Positions 33,608 to 45,675 are shown, numbered from the stretch's first letter. The stretch: DNA of 64,000 nucleotides from Candidatus Pantoea gossypiicola (GCF_008632075.1 NZ_VWVM01000014.1:1-64000), one strand, 5' to 3'. Notes: generated by a model not told the origin, from the sequence alone. Program-made: numbers and translations.

Positions 33608-33643
33608 ATCTTATAAATTTGTGCGAATCGGCGTCATTCGCAC
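33608..33643 (-). promoter_or_regulatory. Probable porin promoter with 8-bp inverted repeat
   Basis: GTGCGAAT (33621-33628) pairs with ATTCGCAC (33636-33643) across seven bases, a perfect dyad. Just downstream on the minus strand, TATAAG (33611-33616) can be the -10, placing the dyad over the -35 region. The layout suggests an operator for an unidentified regulator. About 80 bases of leader would follow to the porin start. Confidence 0.5.
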
Positions 33644-33736
33644 CTAAAGCTAAAAAATTAAGCCAAATCAGTCACTTTAACGCAAACTCCAGCCTATCAC
33701 TGGACCTGACTTTCGGATTATCGCCAGAGAAGTGGC

Positions 33737-33765
33737 AAAAAAAACGGCTCCCGGAGGAGCCGTTT
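33737..33765 (-). terminator. carAB terminator
   Basis: The stem AAAACGGCTCC/GGAGCCGTTTT with loop CGGA (33751-33754) is followed by eight T on the minus strand, 16 bases after the carB stop. It also has a T run on the plus strand and is therefore bidirectional in form. Confidence 0.92.
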
Positions 33766-33781
33766 TTCACACAACATTACC

Positions 33782-36700
33782 TTACATCGCCTTTATCTGG
33801 GCATGCATCTCCTGAACGGAGATAACCTGTTCCGTCGGGTCAGCATTCAGCGCCATCGCAGTCGCGAAGCCACCGTTCAGCGTGGTATCGTAGTGCACTT
33901 TATACTGCAGTGCGCTGCGGCGAATCAGCTTCGAATCTTCAATCGCCTGACGACCTGCCGTAGTATTGACGATGTAGCTATACTCGCCATTCTTCAGGCG
34001 GTCCTGAATGTGTGGACGACCTTCATGTACCTTGTTAACCAGGCGCGGATTGATGCCCGCTTCGCCCAGCACCACTGCCGTGCCGTGAGTTGCATCCAGT
34101 TCAAAACCAAACTTCTGCAGCTTCGCGGCCAGGTCGACGATACGTTTCTTGTCGCCTTCACGCACCGACAGCAGCGCACGGCCCGACTTCTTCATGTTGC
34201 TCTGTGCACCCAGCATCGCTTTGGAGAATGCCTCAGCGAACGTGCGGCCCACGCCCATGACTTCACCGGTAGAGCGCATTTCCGGGCCCAGAATCGGGTC
34301 AACGCCCTGGAACTTGTTGAATGGCAGCACCACTTCTTTAACTGAGTAGTAAGGCGGGATCACCTCTTCCGTCACGCCCTGCTCTGCCAGTGTTTTACCT
34401 GCCATCACGCGTGCAGCCACTTTCGCCAGCGGTACACCAGTCGCTTTAGAGACGAACGGAACGGTACGCGCCGCACGTGGGTTCACTTCGATCAGATAGA
34501 CTTCGTTGTCTTTCACCGCGAACTGGACGTTCATCAGGCCACGAACGTTCAGCTCAAACGCCAGTTTCTCAACCTGCTGGCGCATCACGTTCTGAATCTC
34601 CTGATTCAGCGTGTAGGCCGGCAGTGAACAGGCGGAGTCACCGGAGTGAACACCAGCCTGCTCGATATGTTCCATAATGCCGCCAATCAGCACCCGCTCA
34701 CCGTCGCAAATCGCATCCACATCGACTTCAACCGCATCATCCAGGAAGCGATCAAGCAGTACCGGCGCATCGTTGGAAACGGAGACTGCCGTCTGGAAGT
34801 AGCGTCTTAGGTCGATCTCGTCGTAAACGATCTCCATGGCACGGCCACCCAGTACATAAGAAGGACGCACCACCAGCGGATAACCCAGGCCAGCGGCTTT
34901 CTCGACTGCCTGCTCCAGCGTCGCGACCGTGGCGTTAGCCGGTTGCTTCAGTTTCAGGCGATCAACCGCCTGCTGGAAACGCTCACGGTCTTCGGCACGG
35001 TCAATGGAATCCGGGCTGGTGCCGATAACCGGTACGCCTGCGGCTTCCAGCGCACGCGCCAGTTTCAGCGGGGTCTGACCGCCATACTGTACGATGACGC
35101 CTTTTGGCTGCTCAATGCGGACAATCTCCAGCACGTCTTCCAGCGTGACCGGCTCAAAGTAGAGGCGGTCAGAGGTGTCGTAATCGGTCGAGACCGTTTC
35201 CGGGTTACAGTTCACCATAATGGTCTGGTAACCATCTTCACGCAGCGCCAGAGCGGCATGAACACAGCAGTAGTCGAATTCGATACCCTGACCGATACGG
35301 TTTGGTCCACCACCCAGAATCATGATTTTTTCGCGATCCGGACTCGGGTTGGCTTCGCACTCCTCCTCATAGGTGGAGTACATGTAAGCGGTATCCGTCG
35401 CGAACTCGGCAGCACAGGTATCGACACGCTTATAAACCGGGTGCAGGTTAAACTGCTGACGCAGCTTGCGGATTTCGCTCTCAGCCACACCTGCCAGCGT
35501 CGCCAGTCGCGCATCGGCAAAGCCTTTGCGCTTCAGGGTACGCAGGAACGTGGCATCCAGGCTATTCACCCCTTCGCTTGCCACCTGATCTTCCAGCCGT
35601 ACCAGCTCTTCAATCTGCACCAGGAACCAGCGGTCAATGTTGGTCAGGTTGAACACACCATCAACCGACATGCCAGCGCGGAAAGCGTCCGCGATGTACC
35701 AGATGCGGTCTGAACCGGCATCTTTCAGCTCGCGGCGGATGCGGGTTAACGCTTCCGGATCGTCGAGGTGCACTTTCGGGTCAAAACCGTTAGCGCCCAC
35801 TTCCAGGCCGCGCAGCGCTTTCTGCATGGATTCCTGGAATGTGCGGCCAATTGCCATCACTTCACCCACCGACTTCATCTGCGTAGTCAGGCGATCGTTG
35901 GCACCGGCAAATTTCTCAAAGTTGAAACGTGGGATCTTGGTGACAACGTAGTCGATTGACGGCTCAAACGAGGCCGGTGTTAAACCACCAGTGATATCGT
36001 TCATCAGCTCGTCGAGCGTGTAGCCGACCGCCAGTTTGGCCGCCACTTTCGCAATCGGGAAGCCAGTCGCTTTTGACGCCAGCGCCGAGGAGCGCGACAC
36101 GCGTGGGTTCATCTCAATGACAATCAGGCGACCATCTTTCGGGTTAACGGAGAACTGCACGTTGGAGCCGCCGGTTTCAACACCGATTTCACGCAGTACC
36201 GCCAGCGAGGCGTTACGCATGATCTGATACTCTTTGTCGGTCAGCGTCTGGGCAGGTGCGACCGTGATGGAGTCACCCGTGTGGATCCCCATCGCGTCGA
36301 AGTTTTCAATGGAGCAGACGATGATGCAGTTGTCGTTCTTATCGCGCACGACTTCCATTTCATACTCTTTCCAGCCAATCAGCGACTCATCAATCAGCAG
36401 CTCATTGGTTGGTGAGAGATCGAGACCGCGTTCGCAAATCTCTTCAAACTCTTCGCGGTTATAGGCGATGCCGCCACCCGTGCCGCCCATGGTAAAGGAG
36501 GGACGGATGATGCACGGGAAGCCAACATCTTCTGCCACGGCCAGCGCTTCTTCCATGGTGTGCGCAATACCGGAGCGGGCGGTATCCAGACCGATGCTTT
36601 TCATTGCCACGTCGAAACGACGGCGATCTTCCGCTTTGTCGATGGCATCAGCGGTCGCGCCAATCATGGTGACGCCAAACTCTTCCAGCACGCCATGACG

Positions 36701-37009
36701 CTCCAGCTCCAGCGCGCAGTTTAGCGCCGTCTGACCGCCCATTGTGGGCAGAACCGCGTCCGGGCGCTCTTTTTCGATGATTTTGCGCACCACTTCCCAG
36801 TGAATCGGCTCAATGTAGGTTGCATCGGCCATTTCGGGGTCAGTCATAATCGTCGCCGGGTTAGAGTTCACCAGAATAACGCGGTAGCCCTCTTCACGCA
36901 GCGCCTTACACGCCTGCGCACCGGAATAGTCAAATTCGCAGGCCTGGCCGATCACAATCGGACCGGCACCAAGAATCAGGATGGATTTTAGGTCTGTACG
37001 TTTTGGCAT
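33782..37009 (-). CDS. carB: Carbamoyl-phosphate synthase large subunit
   Basis: This 1075-residue subunit makes carbamoyl phosphate for arginine and pyrimidine synthesis. Two homologous halves each carry a biotin-carboxylase-like ATP-grasp fold (for example [10 protein letters not shown] in the first and [16 protein letters not shown] in the second). The C-terminal MGS-like domain (about 935-1075) binds the allosteric effectors ornithine, IMP and UMP. It starts 14 bases after carA ends. Length agrees with E. coli CarB (1073). Confidence 0.98.
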   Translation of the reverse strand: MPKRTDLKSILILGAGPIVIGQACEFDYSGAQACKALREEGYRVILVNSNPATIMTDPEMADATYIEPIHWEVVRKIIEKERPDAVLPTMGGQTALNCALELERHGVLEEFGVTMIGATADAIDKAEDRRRFDVAMKSIGLDTARSGIAHTMEEALAVAEDVGFPCIIRPSFTMGGTGGGIAYNREEFEEICERGLDLSPTNELLIDESLIGWKEYEMEVVRDKNDNCIIVCSIENFDAMGIHTGDSITVAPAQTLTDKEYQIMRNASLAVLREIGVETGGSNVQFSVNPKDGRLIVIEMNPRVSRSSALASKATGFPIAKVAAKLAVGYTLDELMNDITGGLTPASFEPSIDYVVTKIPRFNFEKFAGANDRLTTQMKSVGEVMAIGRTFQESMQKALRGLEVGANGFDPKVHLDDPEALTRIRRELKDAGSDRIWYIADAFRAGMSVDGVFNLTNIDRWFLVQIEELVRLEDQVASEGVNSLDATFLRTLKRKGFADARLATLAGVAESEIRKLRQQFNLHPVYKRVDTCAAEFATDTAYMYSTYEEECEANPSPDREKIMILGGGPNRIGQGIEFDYCCVHAALALREDGYQTIMVNCNPETVSTDYDTSDRLYFEPVTLEDVLEIVRIEQPKGVIVQYGGQTPLKLARALEAAGVPVIGTSPDSIDRAEDRERFQQAVDRLKLKQPANATVATLEQAVEKAAGLGYPLVVRPSYVLGGRAMEIVYDEIDLRRYFQTAVSVSNDAPVLLDRFLDDAVEVDVDAICDGERVLIGGIMEHIEQAGVHSGDSACSLPAYTLNQEIQNVMRQQVEKLAFELNVRGLMNVQFAVKDNEVYLIEVNPRAARTVPFVSKATGVPLAKVAARVMAGKTLAEQGVTEEVIPPYYSVKEVVLPFNKFQGVDPILGPEMRSTGEVMGVGRTFAEAFSKAMLGAQSNMKKSGRALLSVREGDKKRIVDLAAKLQKFGFELDATHGTAVVLGEAGINPRLVNKVHEGRPHIQDRLKNGEYSYIVNTTAGRQAIEDSKLIRRSALQYKVHYDTTLNGGFATAMALNADPTEQVISVQEMHAQIKAM

Positions 37010-37023
37010 GAATTAGCTCCTGA

Positions 37024-38172
37024 TTACTTCGCTTGCAGACGGAATGCGTCAATCAATTCAATAAAGTGGTCAAACAGCGGCGCAGCATCACCCGGTCCCG
37101 GACTGGCTTCCGGATGCCCCTGGAAGCTGAATGCAGGCTTGTCAGTGCGATGAATGCCCTGCACGGTTTTATCGAACAGCGAAATGTGGGTCACACGCAG
37201 ATTCGCGGGCAGATTGTTCTCATCAACCGCAAAACCGTGGTTCTGTGCGGTGATCATGACGCGATTGTTTTCGAGATCTTTCACCGGATGGTTGCCGCCG
37301 TGGTGGCCGAGTTTCATCTTCACGGTCTTAGCACCGCTGGCCAGCGCCAGCAACTGGTGGCCCAGGCAGATACCGAACACCGGGATCTCGGTTTTCAGGA
37401 AGGCCTGAATGGCGCTGATAGCGTAGTCGCACGGTTCCGGGTCACCCGGACCGTTGGAGAGGAAAATGCCATCCGGATTCAGTTTCAGGACCTCTTCGGC
37501 AGGTGTCTGTGCCGGAACCACGGTCAGACGGCAGCCGCGATCGACCAGCATGCGCAGGATATTGCGCTTAGCACCGTAGTCGTAAGCCACTACATGGTAA
37601 GGCAGCGACTCCGCAGCAGCCTGCTCTGGCAGACCTGCGTCCAGCGTCCAGCTGCCCTGCTGCCAGCTGTAAGTCTCCGTGGTGCAGACCTCTTTCGCCA
37701 GGTCCATTCCTTTCAGTCCCGGGAACGCCTGGGCTTTTTGCAGCGCCAGCGCAGCATCCGGATTGTCGCCGGCAATAATGCAGCCATTCTGCGCCCCCTT
37801 CTCACGCAGCAAGCGCGTCAGCTTGCGGGTATCAATATCGGCAATCGCCACGATGTTGTTGCGCTGCAGGTAAGCAGATAAGCCTTCTTCGCTACGGAAG
37901 TTGCTGGCAATCAGTGGCAGGTCACGAATAACCAGGCCCTGCGCATGAATCTGGCTGGATTCTTCGTCGGCGGCATTGGCACCGACATTACCGATATGGG
38001 GATAAGTGAGAGTGACGATTTGGCGGGAATAGGAAGGATCAGTGAGGATTTCTTGATAACCGGTCATTGAAGTGTTGAAAACGACTTCTCCCACTGCCGA
38101 TCCTGTTGCCCCGATGGCCCGACCGTGGAATTGGGTTCCGTCTTCCAGAACCAGGATTGCTGACTTGATCAA
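37024..38172 (-). CDS. carA: Carbamoyl-phosphate synthase small subunit (glutaminase)
   Basis: This 382-residue subunit releases ammonia from glutamine for CarB. The class I amidotransferase nucleophile is the cysteine in [10 protein letters not shown], and the His/Glu pair is in [10 protein letters not shown]. The start is a TTG at 38172: GGAGGA lies five bases upstream, the product begins [16 protein letters not shown] exactly as in E. coli (also TTG), and the only nearby ATG runs into a stop after one codon. The frame open from 38199 overlaps the ARG boxes and is rejected. Confidence 0.97.
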   Translation of the reverse strand: MIKSAILVLEDGTQFHGRAIGATGSAVGEVVFNTSMTGYQEILTDPSYSRQIVTLTYPHIGNVGANAADEESSQIHAQGLVIRDLPLIASNFRSEEGLSAYLQRNNIVAIADIDTRKLTRLLREKGAQNGCIIAGDNPDAALALQKAQAFPGLKGMDLAKEVCTTETYSWQQGSWTLDAGLPEQAAAESLPYHVVAYDYGAKRNILRMLVDRGCRLTVVPAQTPAEEVLKLNPDGIFLSNGPGDPEPCDYAISAIQAFLKTEIPVFGICLGHQLLALASGAKTVKMKLGHHGGNHPVKDLENNRVMITAQNHGFAVDENNLPANLRVTHISLFDKTVQGIHRTDKPAFSFQGHPEASPGPGDAAPLFDHFIELIDAFRLQAK

Positions 38173-38182
38173 AACATCCTCC

Positions 38183-38221
38183 AGGGAATAAACAGTCAAT
38201 ATATCTGCATATTAATTCAAA
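38183..38221 (-). promoter_or_regulatory. Tandem ARG boxes at the carA proximal promoter
   Basis: Two 18-bp ArgR-type palindromes are spaced by 3 bp, the standard tandem arrangement. Box 1 (38204-38221, minus TTTGAATTAATATGCAGA) has one mismatch to consensus and resembles the E. coli carAB box. Box 2 (38183-38200) is weaker, with about three mismatches. They should give arginine repression of the carAB P2 promoter. Confidence 0.8.
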
Positions 38222-38451
38222 ATAGCCGCCTGAATCAATGCAAAAACCGCCTGAATTGTCGATTTTTGGCAAATTGCGCGCATTCTAATGATCGCCCTGG
38301 TCATTGTCTACCCTGTTGCGGGATTTTTTAATGATTATCTGCCTTATGAGGGAAAAATCAGGCATAAGCGGTAAAAAGAGGATAAAACCTGGCGGAATAA
38401 TCGTTTGCCATGCAGCCTAAAAACGAAACCAGCGCAGCAGGGCCTTTATTT

Positions 38452-38467
38452 TTGACCAAATGGTCAA
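38452..38467. promoter_or_regulatory. RutR operator upstream of carAB
   Basis: The sequence TTGACCA-AA-TGGTCAA is a perfect match to the published RutR consensus TTGACCANNTGGTCAA, inside a longer 10-bp-arm dyad (38449-38470). RutR is the uracil/thymine-sensing TetR-family regulator that acts at the distal carAB promoter in E. coli. Position, about 280 bases upstream of carA, fits that role. Confidence 0.85.
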
Positions 38468-38559
38468 AAATGGCGTTTAGCCGGGCTGACAAAACCAAAA
38501 AACCAATACAAATAAGCATCAGATAGGTATTTTACATCAGAACACTATTTTTAAGATAA

Positions 38560-38590
38560 AATTAAGGGCAATGATAACATTGCCCCTTTT
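38560..38590. terminator. dapB terminator, bidirectional form
   Basis: The stem GGGCAATG/CATTGCCC (38566-38573 with 38578-38585, loop ATAA) is followed on the minus strand by TTAATTTTA and on the plus strand by TTTT. It lies about 50 bases beyond the dapB stop. Confidence 0.75.
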
Positions 38591-38641
38591 CAATCAATCA
38601 ATTAACGATTGAAATAACCACATCACGATGGCTCACAACAC

Positions 38642-39463
<822 letters not shown>

Positions 39464-39633
39464 TCATTCCTAAAACAAAACTATGCATCCAAAGCGTCAT
39501 CAGGTTAACGACGAGTTAACAGTCACGCCACTATTAATCAGTGATAATAAGAATTTTATGCCAGCCGCCTGTGATTATCAGTAAAAGCAATCACCACCAC
39601 AAACATTGGCGTTTTAGTCAGACCAGAAAAACA

Positions 39634-39661
39634 AAAAAGGCCGAACAGAGTCGGCCTTTTT
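39634..39661. terminator. Terminator after ispH
   Basis: The stem AAAAAGGCCGA/TCGGCCTTTTT (39634-39644 with 39651-39661) has A/T tracts on both sides and can work in either direction. It lies 18 bases beyond the ispH stop and ends the ribF-ileS-lspA-fkpB-ispH operon. Confidence 0.9.
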
Positions 39662-39679
39662 ATCAGTTATATCTATGAG

Positions 39680-40633
39680 TTAATGCACGTTGCGTACTTC
39701 GACACGCAGCTCTTTAGGCACTTCGAAGACGATATTTTCTTCACGACCAATCAGCTCAATCGCCGCTTCGCCACCCAGCTCACGCAGCCGCTGGATCACC
39801 TGCTGCACCAGAATATCGGGGGCTGAGGCACCCGCGGTAACGCCGATGCAGGCCACGCCTTTTACCCACTCTTCCTGAATATCATCCGCAGAGTCGATCA
39901 GCTTCGCAAGTTTACCGGCACGCTGTGCCAGCTCGGCCAGACGGTTAGAGTTCGAGGAGTTCTTCGACCCCACCACCAGCACCACTTCTGCATCTTTCGC
40001 CAGAGTGCGAACGGCTTCCTGACGGTTAGTGGTGGCGTAGCAGATATCATCTTTACGCGGCCCGATGATTGCCGGGAAACGCTGACGCAGGGCATCAATG
40101 ATGTCAGAGGTGTCATCCACCGACAGCGTGGTCTGCGTCATGAAGCTCAGATTGTTTTCGTCTTTGACGGTCAGTCTGAAGACATCTTCCGGGGACTCCA
40201 CCAGATACATGCCACCATTGGGGTTGTTGTACTGCCCCATGGTGCCCTCGACTTCCGGATGCCCCGCATGACCAATCAGTATTGCTTCCACGCCCTTACG
40301 GCTGGCACGCGCCACTTCCATATGCACTTTGGTCACCAGCGGACAGGTAGCGTCGAACAGCATGGTCAGATTGCGCGCTTTAGCTTCGGCACGCACCGCC
40401 TGTGAAACACCATGCGCAGAGAAGATCAGAATCGCGTCATCCGGCACTTCACTGATCTCTTCAATGAAGATAGCACCGCGCTCACGCAGGCTGTTCACCA
40501 CGTAGCGGTTATGCACCACTTCGTGACGGACGTAGATGGGCGCGCCATACATCTCCAGCGCGCGCTCAACAATACTGATGGCGCGATCAACGCCAGCGCA
40601 GAAACCGCGCGGATTAGCTAACAGGATTTGCAT
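39680..40633 (-). CDS. ispH: HMBPP reductase (4-hydroxy-3-methylbut-2-enyl diphosphate)
   Basis: This 317-residue 4Fe-4S enzyme performs the last step of the MEP isoprenoid pathway, giving IPP and DMAPP. The three cluster cysteines are Cys12 ([11 protein letters not shown]), the one in DATCPLV, and the one in [11 protein letters not shown]. Its start lies 20 bases inside the end of fkpB, so translation is probably coupled. Last gene of the operon. Confidence 0.97.
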   Translation of the reverse strand: MQILLANPRGFCAGVDRAISIVERALEMYGAPIYVRHEVVHNRYVVNSLRERGAIFIEEISEVPDDAILIFSAHGVSQAVRAEAKARNLTMLFDATCPLVTKVHMEVARASRKGVEAILIGHAGHPEVEGTMGQYNNPNGGMYLVESPEDVFRLTVKDENNLSFMTQTTLSVDDTSDIIDALRQRFPAIIGPRKDDICYATTNRQEAVRTLAKDAEVVLVVGSKNSSNSNRLAELAQRAGKLAKLIDSADDIQEEWVKGVACIGVTAGASAPDILVQQVIQRLRELGGEAAIELIGREENIVFEVPKELRVEVRNVH

Positions 40634-41084
40634 CGTTCGCCTCCAGTGCCGGATCGATTTCCAGCACCTCTACATCAAACTGAATACGACGACCTGCCAG
40701 CGGGTGGTTGAAATCCACGGTGATAGAATCACCGGAGACTTCACGGATCACGCCTGGCATTTCACTGCCGCCCATGCCACTGAACAGCATGATGGCACCC
40801 ACTTCCGGTTCACCTGCGTCGATAAAGTCCCGACGCGAGAAATATTGGATCAGATCAGGACTGACGCCACCAAAGGCATCTTCCGGTGCCAGAATGAACT
40901 GTTTGGTTTCACCCGCTTTCAGCCCCAGCAGTGCCTGCTCAAGTGCTGCAGAGAGGCTGCCATCACCGAGACGGAACAGCGCGGGCTTGCCGTTTGCACG
41001 GGTCGATTCCGCCGTCGAGCCATCTTCCAGCTTCAGCGTAAAATGCACCAACACCGCGCTTTCGCGCTGTACGGACTCAGTCAT
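40614..41084 (-). CDS. fkpB: FKBP-type peptidyl-prolyl isomerase
   Basis: This 156-residue SlyD-like FKBP has the conserved [21 protein letters not shown] and VDFNHPLAG segments. It is E. coli FkpB (SlpA) with about seven extra C-terminal residues (NDANPVS). Those residues are encoded in the 20 bases that overlap ispH. The ATG at 41084 is used; a GTG codon immediately before it is in frame. Confidence 0.94.
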   Translation of the reverse strand: MTESVQRESAVLVHFTLKLEDGSTAESTRANGKPALFRLGDGSLSAALEQALLGLKAGETKQFILAPEDAFGGVSPDLIQYFSRRDFIDAGEPEVGAIMLFSGMGGSEMPGVIREVSGDSITVDFNHPLAGRRIQFDVEVLEIDPALEANDANPVS

Positions 41085-41087
41085 CAC

Positions 41088-41594
41088 TTACCCTTTCTGT
41101 TTAGCCTGTTTGCCGTTCGGGCTGAAAAAGCCCTCCAGCACCACCAATGCCGCACCAATACAGATGCCGCAGTCAGCGATATTAAATGTAGCGAAGTGCC
41201 AGTTACCGACATAAAAATCGATAAAATCGACCACAAAGCCATGGTATGAGCGGTCAAACAGATTGCCTACCGCGCCGCCGATAATCAGGGCATAGGCAAT
41301 GTTCGCGATCTTCTGGCTGGCATGATTACGGTACATCATCACGACCAGTGAGATCACGATAGCCAATGCGATGCCCGCAAAGAACCAGCGCTGCCAGCCA
41401 CCTTTGTCAGCCAGGAAACTGAACGCCGCGCCGTAGTTGTGCGCGTAGAACAGATTCAGGTAGGGCATCAGTGGCTGGGTTTCATGCAGCATCATGTTGT
41501 TCATCACCCACTGCTTGCTGGCGAAGTCGACAACAATCACCACCAGCACCAGCCACAGCCAGCGCAATCCGGTTGATAAAATAGGTTTACGCAT
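41088..41594 (-). CDS. lspA: Signal peptidase II (prolipoprotein)
   Basis: This 168-residue inner-membrane aspartyl protease cleaves signal peptides from lipidated prolipoproteins. There are four hydrophobic segments, and the catalytic aspartates are in GNLFDR and FNIADC. Its ATG overlaps the ileS TGA by one base (ATGA). It ends three bases before the fkpB start codon. Confidence 0.97.
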   Translation of the reverse strand: MRKPILSTGLRWLWLVLVVIVVDFASKQWVMNNMMLHETQPLMPYLNLFYAHNYGAAFSFLADKGGWQRWFFAGIALAIVISLVVMMYRNHASQKIANIAYALIIGGAVGNLFDRSYHGFVVDFIDFYVGNWHFATFNIADCGICIGAALVVLEGFFSPNGKQAKQKG

Positions 41595-44410
41595 CAGGCA
41601 AATTCACGCTGTTCGCCGTCACCGGCTACGTTACTGTAACAACGACCACAGACCTCAGCATGCTCAGGATTCTGTCCGACGTCAGTAGTGTAATGCCAGC
41701 AGCGCTGACATTTCTCGCCTTCCGCCTTGTGCAGCGCGATTTTCAGACCTTTCAGTAGTTCACTCTGCTGCGCTTCGTCGTTCGCCAGGTCGTAATCCGC
41801 CACCTGTGCGCCAGAGGTCAGCAGCACAAAGCGCAGTTCATTGCCCAACGCCTGGAGTTTTGCGGCCAGCTCCGGATCAGCATAGAGCGTCACCGTCGCT
41901 TCCAGTGCACCACCGATACGTTTATCCGCACGCGCCTGCTCGATCACCTTGTTCACTTCGCCACGCACTTTCAGCAGCTCAGCCCAATAGGCGTCATTCA
42001 GCGCTTCATCTTCAGCCAGGCCAAACAGACCCTGATACCACTCTTCGGTGAAGACATACTGCGCACGTTCCCCTGGCAGATAGCCCCAAATCTCATCCGC
42101 CGTAAAGGACATGATTGGTGCCATCCAGCGCACCAGCGCTTCGACGATATGCCACAGTGCGGTCTGGCAGCTGCGACGTGCAAGGCCATCGCCTTTCGCG
42201 GTGTACTGACGATCCTTGATGATGTCGAGATAGAAGCTGCCCATCTCAATCGAGCAGAACTGCATCAGACGCTGGATCACTTCATGGAAATCGTAGTTCT
42301 CATAGGAAGCGACGATATCGGCCTGTGCCGCCTGTGCGCGACCCACTGCCCAGCGATCCACTACGACCATCTCTTCCGGTTTCACCAGATCGGTGGCCGG
42401 GTTGAAGCCGCTGAGGTTAGCCAGCAGGAAACGCGCGGTGTTACGGATACGACGGTAGGCATCGGCAGAGCGCTTGAGGATCTCATCGGAAACCGCCATT
42501 TCGCCCGAGTAGTCGGTTGAGGCCACCCACAGACGCAGAATATCAGCGCCCAGCTTGTTCATTACATCCTGCGGCGCAACGGTGTTGCCGATCGACTTCG
42601 ACATCTTGCGGCCCTGACCATCCACGGTGAAACCGTGCGTCAGTACCTGACGATATGGCGCTTTGCCTTTCATCGCCGTAGAGATCATCAGCGAGGACAT
42701 AAACCAGCCGCGATGCTGATCGGAGCCTTCCAGATAGAGGTCTGGTGCATGTCCGCCAAATTCAGGACGCGCATCCACCACGGAATAGCTGGTAGAACCG
42801 GAGTCAAACCAGACATCCAGCGTATCCGGCACTTTAACGTAATGATCGGCGTCGTCGCCCATCAGTTCGCGCGGATCAAGATCCCACCAGGCCTGAATGC
42901 CTTCCTGCTCAACGCGCTGCGCCACTTTCTCCATCAGCGCCAGCGTGTCCGGGTGCAGCTCTTCGCTCTCTTTGTGAACGAACAGCGCCATCGGCACGCC
43001 CCAGGTACGCTGACGTGAGATACACCAGTCGGGACGGTTCGCCACCATGGATTCGATACGCGCCTGGCCCCAGTCCGGGATCCATTGCACGCCTTTGATC
43101 TCTTTCAGCGACTGCGCACGCAGACCTTTCTGATCCATGCTGATGAACCACTGTGGCGTGGCACGGAAGATGATCGGCGTTTTGTGACGCCAGCAGTGCG
43201 GGTAGCTGTGCAGCAGTTTCTCAACATGCAGCAGCGCGCCTTTCTCTTTCAGCAGCTCAACGATCATGTCGTTGGCTTTAAAGACGTTAATCCCATCCAG
43301 CGTCGGATACGTGCCTGGCAGATAGGTGCCATCCGGTCCGACCGGATTCGCCGTTTCGATGCCATATTTCTGACCGATGACGTAGTCATCCGGACCGTGG
43401 CCTGGTGCGGTGTGAACTGCACCGGTACCCGCGTCAAGCGTTACGTGATCGCCCAGCACCACCAGCGACTCCAGCGCCAGGAACGGATGCTGGAATTTCT
43501 GCAGCTCCAGCGCAGCGCCTTTGCATTCGCCCAGTACCTGCCATTCGCTGACACCGGCGCGTTTCATGACGCTCTCAACCAGCTCTTTCGCCAGGATCAG
43601 GGCACGGCCCTCGATCTGGATCAACTGGTACTCAAATTCAGGATGCAGAGAGATGGCGCGGTTAGCCGGTAATGTCCACGGCGTCGTTGTCCAGATCACC
43701 AGTGAGATTGGGCCATTGACCTGTGATACACCAAATGCCTGACGCACCGCGTCGGCATCGATGGCGTTGAACATCACATCAATTGACGGAGAGGTTTTGT
43801 CGTAATACTCGACTTCCGCTTCTGCTAAGGCTGAGCGGCAATCCAGACACCAGTGCACCGGCTTCGCGCCTTTATGCAAGTGGCCGTTGCCGATGATTTT
43901 ACCCAGCGCACGGATGATATTGGCTTCGGTGCCAAAATCCATAGTCAGGTAAGGACGATCCCAGTCGCCCAGCACGCCCAGACGGATAAAGTCTGCCTTC
44001 TGGCCTTCAACCTGTTCAGCTGCGTACTTGCGGCACGCGGCACGGAATTCTGCGGCGGTGACTTTCTCGCCTGGCTTGCCGATCATCTGCTCAACTTTGT
44101 GTTCAATTGGCAGACCGTGACAGTCCCAGCCCGGCACATACGGCGAGTCATAACCCGCCATGCCTTTCGACTTCACGATAATGTCTTTCAGAATCTTGTT
44201 AACAGAGTGACCAATATGAATGCTGCCGTTCGCATACGGAGGGCCATCATGCAGGATAAAGGTTTTTTTCCCTTTTTTGGCTTCGCGGATGATGCCGTAC
44301 AGGTTGTCGGCATACCAGCGTTGCAACATTCCCGGTTCGCGTTTGGCCAGATCGCCACGCATCGGGAATCCCGTTTCCGGCAAATTCAGGGTAGATTTAT
44401 AGTCACTCAT
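41594..44410 (-). CDS. ileS: Isoleucyl-tRNA synthetase
   Basis: This 938-residue class I synthetase has the HIGH motif (NGSIHIGHS, about residues 61-69), the editing CP1 insert with [11 protein letters not shown], and the KMSKS loop ([11 protein letters not shown]). The C-terminus has zinc-binding cysteines in CQRCWHY and CGRCYSN. It lies between ribF and lspA in the conserved operon. Confidence 0.98.
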   Translation of the reverse strand: MSDYKSTLNLPETGFPMRGDLAKREPGMLQRWYADNLYGIIREAKKGKKTFILHDGPPYANGSIHIGHSVNKILKDIIVKSKGMAGYDSPYVPGWDCHGLPIEHKVEQMIGKPGEKVTAAEFRAACRKYAAEQVEGQKADFIRLGVLGDWDRPYLTMDFGTEANIIRALGKIIGNGHLHKGAKPVHWCLDCRSALAEAEVEYYDKTSPSIDVMFNAIDADAVRQAFGVSQVNGPISLVIWTTTPWTLPANRAISLHPEFEYQLIQIEGRALILAKELVESVMKRAGVSEWQVLGECKGAALELQKFQHPFLALESLVVLGDHVTLDAGTGAVHTAPGHGPDDYVIGQKYGIETANPVGPDGTYLPGTYPTLDGINVFKANDMIVELLKEKGALLHVEKLLHSYPHCWRHKTPIIFRATPQWFISMDQKGLRAQSLKEIKGVQWIPDWGQARIESMVANRPDWCISRQRTWGVPMALFVHKESEELHPDTLALMEKVAQRVEQEGIQAWWDLDPRELMGDDADHYVKVPDTLDVWFDSGSTSYSVVDARPEFGGHAPDLYLEGSDQHRGWFMSSLMISTAMKGKAPYRQVLTHGFTVDGQGRKMSKSIGNTVAPQDVMNKLGADILRLWVASTDYSGEMAVSDEILKRSADAYRRIRNTARFLLANLSGFNPATDLVKPEEMVVVDRWAVGRAQAAQADIVASYENYDFHEVIQRLMQFCSIEMGSFYLDIIKDRQYTAKGDGLARRSCQTALWHIVEALVRWMAPIMSFTADEIWGYLPGERAQYVFTEEWYQGLFGLAEDEALNDAYWAELLKVRGEVNKVIEQARADKRIGGALEATVTLYADPELAAKLQALGNELRFVLLTSGAQVADYDLANDEAQQSELLKGLKIALHKAEGEKCQRCWHYTTDVGQNPEHAEVCGRCYSNVAGDGEQREFA

Positions 44411-44439
44411 CAGATTCTCGATTCCGTTTTTCGCTCAGG

Positions 44440-45369
44440 TTAAAGCAGCCCAAAGAACTGCCGGGCCGTTACCACATCGTTCGCAATTTGTTCTTTCAAC
44501 GCCTCCAGTGAGGCAAAGCGCTGCTCGTTTCGTATTTTCTGTTTCAGCACCACATCAATGTGACGACCATAGAGATCCATATTGATGTCGAGCAGGTGAA
44601 CTTCAAGCTGCTGGCGTAAACCTTTTACGGTCGGACGGGTACCGATATTGGCGACACCCGGCAGTGGCTCAGGCGTCAGCCCCTGCACCTCCACCGCATA
44701 GACCCCTTTCACCGGTGAGACGCTGCGGCGTAAAGGAAGGTTCGCAGTGGGGAAACCCAGCGTGCGTCCCAGTGCATCACCGTGCACGACGCGGCCGGAA
44801 ATGGTGAAAGGATGACCTAACAGCGACTGCGCCAGCGCTAAATCATCTGCGGCCAGCGCCTGACGCACGGCTGTGCTGCTGATTCGCTTCCCGCCGTCAC
44901 AGAAGGTTTCGGTGCTCACGACCTCAAAACCATACTCCGCACCTGCTTTCTGTAATAACAGGAAATCCCCCTGGCGACCAGCGCCGAAGCGGAAATCATC
45001 GCCGACTGCGAGGTACTTTACGTCCAGCTTGTCGACCAGCAGGTCACTGATAAAACGCTGGGCGGACAGCGCTGCAAAGCGACGGTCAAACCGCACACAC
45101 AGCACTTTATCGACGCCGGCTTCCGCCATGTAGCGCAATTTTTCACGCAGGCGCGTCAGGCGTGCCGGGGCTTTATCACCGGCAAACAGCTCCAGCGGCT
45201 GTGGCTCAAACACCATGACCACGACCGGCAGATGACGCTTACGTCCCTCTTCACACAGCCGGGACATCAGCGCCTGATGCCCGCGGTGTACGCCATCGAA
45301 ATTACCAATGGTCAGAACGCAGCCGCGATGCTGCTCGTTAAGATTATGAATACCGCGGATAAACTTCAT
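44440..45369 (-). CDS. ribF: Bifunctional riboflavin kinase / FAD synthetase
   Basis: This 309-residue enzyme phosphorylates riboflavin and adenylylates FMN. The N-terminal nucleotidyltransferase has GNFDGVHRGHQ (about residues 22-32). The C-terminal flavokinase has GRVVHGDALGRTLGFPTAN. It is the first gene of the operon leading to ispH and diverges from rpsT. Thirty bases separate it from ileS. Confidence 0.97.
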   Translation of the reverse strand: MKFIRGIHNLNEQHRGCVLTIGNFDGVHRGHQALMSRLCEEGRKRHLPVVVMVFEPQPLELFAGDKAPARLTRLREKLRYMAEAGVDKVLCVRFDRRFAALSAQRFISDLLVDKLDVKYLAVGDDFRFGAGRQGDFLLLQKAGAEYGFEVVSTETFCDGGKRISSTAVRQALAADDLALAQSLLGHPFTISGRVVHGDALGRTLGFPTANLPLRRSVSPVKGVYAVEVQGLTPEPLPGVANIGTRPTVKGLRQQLEVHLLDINMDLYGRHIDVVLKQKIRNEQRFASLEALKEQIANDVVTARQFFGLL

Positions 45370-45675
45370 GGCTGGCCCAAACCGGTGGAAATCGGCGGAT
45401 TATACCCTTGAAAGCGACTCAGGTTAACCCGTCAGCACGCCTTTCATGCTTCAGGCGCTGCATTTCCTGTTGCAGATGCGTCTGTTAAGAATTTTGTCGC
45501 GAAATACTGTATTCAGTGAGGGGAAGCTGGTAGAATCTTGCGCCATCAAATACGTAACCGAGTGCTGCTCACAGAGCGACGCTTATTTGCACAAATCCAT
45601 TGACAAAATCAGGTTAGAAGGGCATAGTCCTCGGCCTTTGATTTGTCTCTATAGAACACATTTGGGAGTTGGACC
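45370..45675. promoter_or_regulatory. Divergent ribF/rpsT promoter region
   Basis: No gene is seen here. On the plus strand TTGACA (45600-45605), a 17-bp spacer and CATAGT (45623-45628) form a good promoter about 40 bases before rpsT, corresponding to rpsT P2 of E. coli. A TAGAAT at 45531-45536 may be the -10 of a second, upstream promoter, but its -35 is poor. Confidence 0.7.

Larger units (their letters stand above)
38222..38641. other. carA-dapB intergenic region
   Basis: About 420 bases contain no gene. Near carA are two direct copies of CCGCCTGAAT (38226-38235 and 38247-38256) spaced exactly 21 bp. Further upstream is the RutR operator (38452), and near dapB is a terminator (38560-38590). 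The distal, pyrimidine-regulated carAB promoter P1 should lie between them; I did not find clear -35/-10 hexamers. Confidence 0.65.
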
